DNA of 10,154 nucleotides from Desulfobacteraceae bacterium (GTDB lineage: Bacteria; Desulfobacterota; DSM-4660; Desulfatiglandales; Desulfatiglandaceae): NCBI GenBank assembly GCA_011048855.1, contig DSCZ01000093.1:1-10154 (forward strand). The letters are read 5' to 3'. The notes beneath the pieces were generated by a model. That model searched no databases, was not told the origin of the DNA, and worked only from the letters and a program-made list of their open reading frames with translations. Below are positions 7,471-10,154 of the stretch, in pieces. A program made the translations under genes and the position numbers. Position 1 is the stretch's first letter. Each line of letters opens with the position of its first letter.

Positions 7471-8200
7471 AGCGGCGTTTCAACGGCTTAACAAGGTCAT
7501 TTCAACGGCCGGTGTCGCATCACGCCGCACCGCGGACCAATGGATCCGTGATGGCAGAGTTTCAGTAAATGGGAACATCGTAACCAGTCCAGGACTGCAG
7601 GTAGACAGGAACAACGAGAAGATCGCCGTCGACGGCAAACTCCTGCCCTCGGTACCGTCCTCCGTCCACATTATGCTCAATAAACCTTTCGGGTACATCT
7701 GCACTCTGAAAGACCCGGCCGGCCGGCCGGTTGTAACCGACCTGCTGAAAGACATACCGGTGCGCATATATCCGGTTGGACGACTCGACTTCGATACGCT
7801 CGGCCTGCTGCTTATGACCAACGACGGCGACCTGGCCCATAGATTGACACATCCGTCCTACCAGGTTCCAAGAACGTACAAGGCCACGGTATCGGGCTTT
7901 TTGACGGACGAGGCGATGTTCGCCCTGAGAAACGGAATAGACCTGGAAGACGGCCCCAGCGGACCTTCCAGGGCGGTTGTCGTAAGCAGGAACAATCGAC
8001 AGAGCACCGTGAGGATCACGATAAGACAAGGCCGCAGCCGTCAAATCAGGCGCATGCTGGAAGCGGTCGGATACCTGGTGATTCATCTTATAAGAATCGG
8101 TTTCGGACCACTTAAACTCGGAGACCTCAAACTGGGCCAGTACCGAAAGCTCGATGACCCTGAAATTCAAAGCCTCTACGAAATGGTGGAAAGGGGCTGA
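7289..8200 (+). CDS. rluB: 23S rRNA pseudouridine synthase, RluB/RsuA family
   Basis: The 303-aa product isomerises a uridine in rRNA to pseudouridine; the E. coli RluB target is 23S U2605. After an N-terminal extension, an S4 RNA-binding domain runs from about residue 64 to 110, with FQRLNKVISTAGVASRR at 64-80. The catalytic block GRLDFDTLGLLLMTNDG has its aspartate at D167. The C-terminal block GRSRQIRRMLEAVG (248-261) is typical of the RsuA/RluB/E/F group. Residues 1-60 form a Lys/Arg/Pro-rich, low-complexity extension encoded entirely within scpB (182-nt overlap, other frame). No conventional start lies between 7289 and the S4 domain, so the overlap appears real unless a rare start such as ATT is used. 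RsuA (16S U516) is the alternative assignment, but this genomic position after scpAB is the usual rluB location. Confidence 0.9.
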   Translation: MKTGRNHLTPNLTRSAGKKPPRPTKPKPREKSPARKPETRKSTEHRKTWTPAKTTAPPAHKAAFQRLNKVISTAGVASRRTADQWIRDGRVSVNGNIVTSPGLQVDRNNEKIAVDGKLLPSVPSSVHIMLNKPFGYICTLKDPAGRPVVTDLLKDIPVRIYPVGRLDFDTLGLLLMTNDGDLAHRLTHPSYQVPRTYKATVSGFLTDEAMFALRNGIDLEDGPSGPSRAVVVSRNNRQSTVRITIRQGRSRQIRRMLEAVGYLVIHLIRIGFGPLKLGDLKLGQYRKLDDPEIQSLYEMVERG

Positions 8201-8204
8201 TTTT

Positions 8205-8232
8205 TTGATTGCATAGCCCGGCATGATATAGT
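8205..8232 (+). promoter_or_regulatory. promoter of tRNA-Val
   Basis: TTGATT (8205-8210) and TATAGT (8227-8232, five of six -10 positions) are separated by 16 nt. Transcription would start near 8239, about 11 nt before the mature tRNA 5' end, a spacing common for single tRNA genes. The -35 begins 5 nt after the rluB stop codon. Confidence 0.55.
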
Positions 8233-8249
8233 AAGAAACAGGATCACAC

Positions 8250-8324
8250 GGGCGGTTAACTCAGCGGGAGAGTGCCATCCTCACACGGTGGAAGTCGAAG
8301 GTTCAAATCCTTTACCGCCCACCA
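8250..8324 (+). tRNA. tRNA-Val (anticodon CAC)
   Basis: The full cloverleaf folds by eye. The acceptor stem is GGGCGGT with ACCGCCC, the D stem ACTC with GAGT, the anticodon stem CCATC with GGTGG, and the T stem GAAGG with CCTTT around the TTCAAAT loop. The anticodon loop CTCACAC places CAC at 8282-8284, reading the valine codon GUG. The discriminator A (8321) and CCA (8322-8324) are encoded. Total length is 75 nt with a 5-nt variable loop. It has its own promoter and terminator. Confidence 0.95.
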
Positions 8325-8335
8325 GCTGAAAACAT

Positions 8336-8365
8336 GGGCCTGCAAATATTTGCAGGCCCTTTTTT
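8336..8365 (+). terminator. intrinsic terminator of tRNA-Val
   Basis: A perfect 24-nt palindrome (8336-8359) has arms GGGCCTGCAAAT and ATTTGCAGGCCC and is followed directly by six T residues (8360-8365). It lies 11 nt after the tRNA CCA end. On the minus strand the palindrome is followed by ATGTTTT, so it may also stop leftward transcription weakly. Confidence 0.9.
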
Positions 8366-8406
8366 AGTTTCCACGGTTTTCCTCGACGCGAACCACTGAT
8401 GCTTCG

Positions 8407-8443
8407 AATAAAAGCCCGGCAAAGATTTTCATCGATGCCGGGC
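8407..8443 (-). terminator. intrinsic terminator of the OmpA-family lipoprotein gene
   Basis: Read on the minus strand, GCCCGGCA (8443-8436) and TGCCGGGC (8421-8414) form an 8-bp GC-rich stem with a 14-nt loop, followed by TTTTATT. It lies about 34 nt downstream of the lipoprotein stop codon and faces the tRNA terminator, as expected for convergent units. Confidence 0.8.
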
Positions 8444-8476
8444 ATCTAAACGATCCTATAAAAAAAACCACGTTTA

Positions 8477-9244
8477 TCATCTAATATGCAGTAGCTCGGC
8501 CCGTCGGTTCTTGGCCATCCCCGCCTCATTATCGTTGCCGGCGACCGGCCGGGATGAACCGAAGCCTTTGGCCGTCAGGCGGTCTGCGGATATCCCCCTG
8601 GCAACCATATAAGCCTTGACCGCTTCAGCGCGCCGCTCACTCAAGCGCTGGTTGTATGCAGCCGAACCCCGGCTGTCTGTATGCCCTTGAATCTCCATTT
8701 TTACGCCGGGATTGTCACGCAGGACATCTATCACGCTGTCGATTCCGGACCGGTAGATACCCTTTATCTCGGTTTTGTCGGTGTCAAAAAGCACAGCCGG
8801 GATCACCCAGCACCCTTCGGCATTAACAGTCGCGCCCTTGGGAGTGTTGGGGCATTTGTCCTTGGCGTCTATGACTCCATCACCATCACTGTCCTTCGGT
8901 GCCGGAGGGGGAGGCTGTGGCGTTTTCTTTGCGGGAGGCTGACACGCTTCGGCTTGTTTTGCCAGTTCCCTGGCCTCTGCCAGAACAGCCGATGCTTCAC
9001 AGGGACAACCGGCCCAGTAAATCTCGGCCCCTTCCCTGGCAAGCTCCCAGGCCCGCCTGATCTTTTCCGGACAATATTTTGCCCCTTCGGACTTTTCGGC
9101 TGCTGAAATGACCGCCTCAGTCTCTTCGAAATCGGCAGGACATGTCATTGCCTTATCGGTGACACCGAAGTGCGATGAAGGAGCACAACCAGCCATCACA
9201 AAAAGCAGAACAAATGCAGACAACACCAATTTCCACCTCATCAT
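8477..9244 (-). CDS. OmpA-family outer-membrane lipoprotein with TSP3-like repeat
   Basis: The 255-aa product is probably lipid-anchored in the outer membrane and bound to peptidoglycan. A basic N-terminus and hydrophobic stretch lead to a lipobox-like VMAGC with the candidate lipidated Cys at 20. Met at -3 is atypical, and Ala at +2 argues against inner-membrane retention. Residues 35-101 are Ala/Glu-rich, probably helical, with six cysteines (35, 58, 80, 82, 101, plus the anchor at 20). A Pro-rich linker (103-116) precedes a calcium-type repeat, DSDGDGVIDAKDKCPNTP (118-135). The OmpA domain spans about 148-255, with HTDSRG (188-193) and LSERRAEAV (201-209). D190 and R205 match the pair that grips diaminopimelate in OmpA of Acinetobacter. 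On the minus strand, GGGAGG lies just before tandem ATGs. It is separate from the upstream operon. Confidence 0.88.
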   Translation of the reverse strand: MMRWKLVLSAFVLLFVMAGCAPSSHFGVTDKAMTCPADFEETEAVISAAEKSEGAKYCPEKIRRAWELAREGAEIYWAGCPCEASAVLAEARELAKQAEACQPPAKKTPQPPPPAPKDSDGDGVIDAKDKCPNTPKGATVNAEGCWVIPAVLFDTDKTEIKGIYRSGIDSVIDVLRDNPGVKMEIQGHTDSRGSAAYNQRLSERRAEAVKAYMVARGISADRLTAKGFGSSRPVAGNDNEAGMAKNRRAELLHIR

Positions 9245-9620
9245 TCCATCCTCCCTTCGAATGTATGTTTTGTTTAAAAATCTGGAAGCACTTTCCCAGA
9301 GTAACGGGTACGCCCTGTTAACCGGTCTCTTTCACCCAAAGTCGAGATCCGCTGGGGCCAAAACCGCCTTACAGAAGCAAAAATCATGTGGAGTTTAGCA
9401 GGATATTTTTAAAAATGCCATGATTATTCCCCCAATCTCCGACACCCTGCTTTCCACCGCCGGTTGATGGGCCTAAAAAACGCTTTGTAATTTCGCATGT
9501 CAATAATCAGCACCAGCTCTTAAATAGTTTCCATCCGGTATTTCCGGATCGGCACTAAATGATTGATTACAGGGTTTGGAGATTCCGATCAAGTAAAAAT
9601 CTGTGACGGACTGCAAAAAG

Positions 9621-9662
9621 CGTTATCATAACGTTACCCAACGTTACCAGGACAATGTAACG
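9621..9662. repeat. cluster of five CGTTA(T/C) hexamers, operator-like
   Basis: Within 42 bp the hexamer occurs five times: CGTTAT (9621-9626), its complement ATAACG (9628-9633), CGTTAC (9632-9637 and 9642-9647) and the complement GTAACG (9657-9662). The first two form the palindrome CGTTATCATAACG. The middle two sit in a direct repeat of AACGTTACC with a 10-bp period, one helical turn. CGTTAC (9642-9647) and GTAACG could also form a stem with a 9-nt loop. The cluster lies about 180 nt upstream of the 72-aa zinc-ribbon gene. Confidence 0.5.
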
Positions 9663-9825
9663 GTCTCGACAGCATACCGGGTTTGCAGCGCACAAAGATA
9701 CCGTTCAACATTTATGAAGCCATTAAAGGTCTATCCAGAACAATATTTTGAAATGATGGCATAAATTTTGATTAAGGTTTTTGAGTAGGTTTGTTTATGT
9801 CGTGCCCATGAAAAAACATCGATAC

Positions 9826-9834
9826 AGGAGGTGA
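9826..9834 (+). promoter_or_regulatory. strong ribosome-binding site that fixes the start of the small zinc-ribbon gene
   Basis: AGGAGGTGA is a full-length Shine-Dalgarno match ending 5 nt before the ATG at 9840. The in-frame GTG at 9831 lies inside this site and is therefore not the start. The strength suggests high translation. Confidence 0.85.
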
Positions 9835-9839
9835 AAGCA

Positions 9840-10058
9840 ATGCCGAGGGGAGATAAAACAGGTCCTGAAGGAAAAGGACCCCGTACCGGCAGAGGTTTGG
9901 GCGGACAGAGCGCCCGAGGCCTCGGCGGCGGCTACGGCGCCGGCCCGGGGGGCAGCTGCGTGTGTCCGAAATGCGGAGAAAAATTACCACACGAGGTTGG
10001 AACTCCGTGTTATCAAAAAACCTGTCCCAAATGCGGCTCACCGATGACTCGTGAATAG
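9840..10058 (+). CDS. small Gly-rich zinc-ribbon protein, DUF5320-like
   Basis: The product is 72 aa. Its N-terminus, MPRGDKTGPEGKGPRTGRG, is the hallmark of small Gly/Pro/Arg-rich proteins (DUF5320 and relatives) found in anaerobic bacteria and archaea, often near Mrp/NBP35 ATPases or NifX/NifB-type proteins. A Gly-rich stretch continues to about residue 39. The C-terminal half holds CPKCGEKLPHE and CPKCGSPMTRE, two CxxC knuckles, with two further cysteines before and between them. This fits a zinc ribbon or an iron-sulfur site. The function is unknown. No partner gene is visible before the window ends, and no clear terminator follows. Confidence 0.82.
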   Translation: MPRGDKTGPEGKGPRTGRGLGGQSARGLGGGYGAGPGGSCVCPKCGEKLPHEVGTPCYQKTCPKCGSPMTRE

Positions 10059-10113
10059 GTGCCGGGCACTTATGAAAGGGAGGGGAGTGCAAAAATGATT
10101 TATCGTGAAAATA

Positions 10114-10154
10114 CCCCCCTCACCCCGGCCCTCTCCCCCCAAAGGGTGGAGAGG
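10114..10154. repeat. C-rich palindromic intergenic repeat, cut by the window edge
   Basis: After the last gene, a run of C-rich sequence (CCCCCCTCACCCCGGCC region) ends in a hairpin. Its outer arms are CCTCTCC (10130-10136) and GGAGAGG (10148-10154), with inner CCC/GGG pairs, one mismatch and an AAA loop. The pattern resembles the dispersed C-rich palindromes seen between genes in many proteobacterial genomes. Copies elsewhere in this genome cannot be checked here. Confidence 0.55.

Larger units (their letters stand above)
9245..9839. other. 595-nt intergenic region without a convincing gene
   Basis: No conserved coding sequence is recognisable here. It contains a 6-bp inverted repeat, ATCCGG (9533-9538) with CCGGAT (9544-9549). 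It also has a 7-bp inverted repeat, AATCATG (9382-9388) with CATGATT (9419-9425), enclosing the palindrome ATTTTTAAAAAT (9405-9416). A CGTTA(T/C) cluster lies at 9621-9662. A GTG-initiated frame at 9603-9764 would encode 53 aa, but it lacks a ribosome-binding site. Promoters for the divergent genes on either side must lie here, but none is clear enough to place. Confidence 0.5.

Noticed and set aside
9108..9398. Open frame of 96 codons on the + strand across the start of the lipoprotein gene
   Set aside because: Half of it is antisense to the lipoprotein signal region, and the remainder has no recognisable domain or ribosome-binding site.
9603..9764. GTG-initiated frame of 53 codons with two Arg-Tyr/Asn-Val-Thr repeats
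   Set aside because: It has no ribosome-binding site, no ATG start before the last 16 codons and no recognisable family. It is kept only as a competing explanation for the hexamer cluster.
9757..9772. Sigma54-like TGGCAT-N5-TTGA element before the zinc-ribbon gene
   Set aside because: The essential -12 GC is replaced by GA, so it falls short of the consensus.
9831..9839. In-frame GTG start for the zinc-ribbon protein
   Set aside because: The GTG lies inside the AGGAGGTGA ribosome-binding site; the ATG at 9840 has ideal spacing and matches the family's usual MPRGD start.

Overview
The window looks like a housekeeping segment from an anaerobic Gram-negative bacterium, most likely a Desulfobacterota (deltaproteobacterial) lineage. 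This is inference from gene order, the outer-membrane OmpA-type lipoprotein, a tryptophanyl-tRNA synthetase carrying an iron-sulfur cysteine motif, the fused DHH/CBS/nucleotidyltransferase protein and a DUF5320-like Gly-rich/zinc-ribbon protein. No rRNA is present to settle the taxonomy.

Positions 1-248 are an AT-rich leader with a plausible sigma70-type promoter and an 8-bp inverted repeat. From 249 to 8200 eight genes run on the + strand with small gaps or overlaps and no convincing internal terminator: rpoZ, dnaJ, dksA, an 891-aa DHH-CBS-CBS-tRNA nucleotidyltransferase, trpS, scpA, scpB and rluB. Their themes are RNA polymerase and its ppGpp-responsive partners (omega, DksA), protein folding (DnaJ), tRNA end maturation and charging, condensin partner proteins (ScpA/ScpB) and ribosomal pseudouridylation (RluB). 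They could form one long transcript, but internal promoters cannot be excluded.

A self-contained tRNA-Val(CAC) unit follows, with its own promoter, encoded CCA end and a perfect palindromic terminator. Convergent to it on the minus strand is a lipoprotein with a Cys-rich helical segment, a thrombospondin-type-3-like calcium repeat and a peptidoglycan-binding OmpA domain, with its own terminator. Positions 9245-9839 hold no convincing gene, but they contain a tight cluster of CGTTA(T/C) hexamers. A 72-aa glycine-rich zinc-ribbon protein with a near-perfect Shine-Dalgarno sequence follows. The window ends inside a C-rich hairpin that resembles a dispersed intergenic repeat.

I see no defence system, CRISPR array, prophage or intact insertion sequence. 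The points most worth a second look are the 182-nt different-frame overlap of scpB and rluB, the [4Fe-4S]-type cysteine motif in TrpRS, and the clustering of omega and DksA, both of which keep ppGpp-site residues.
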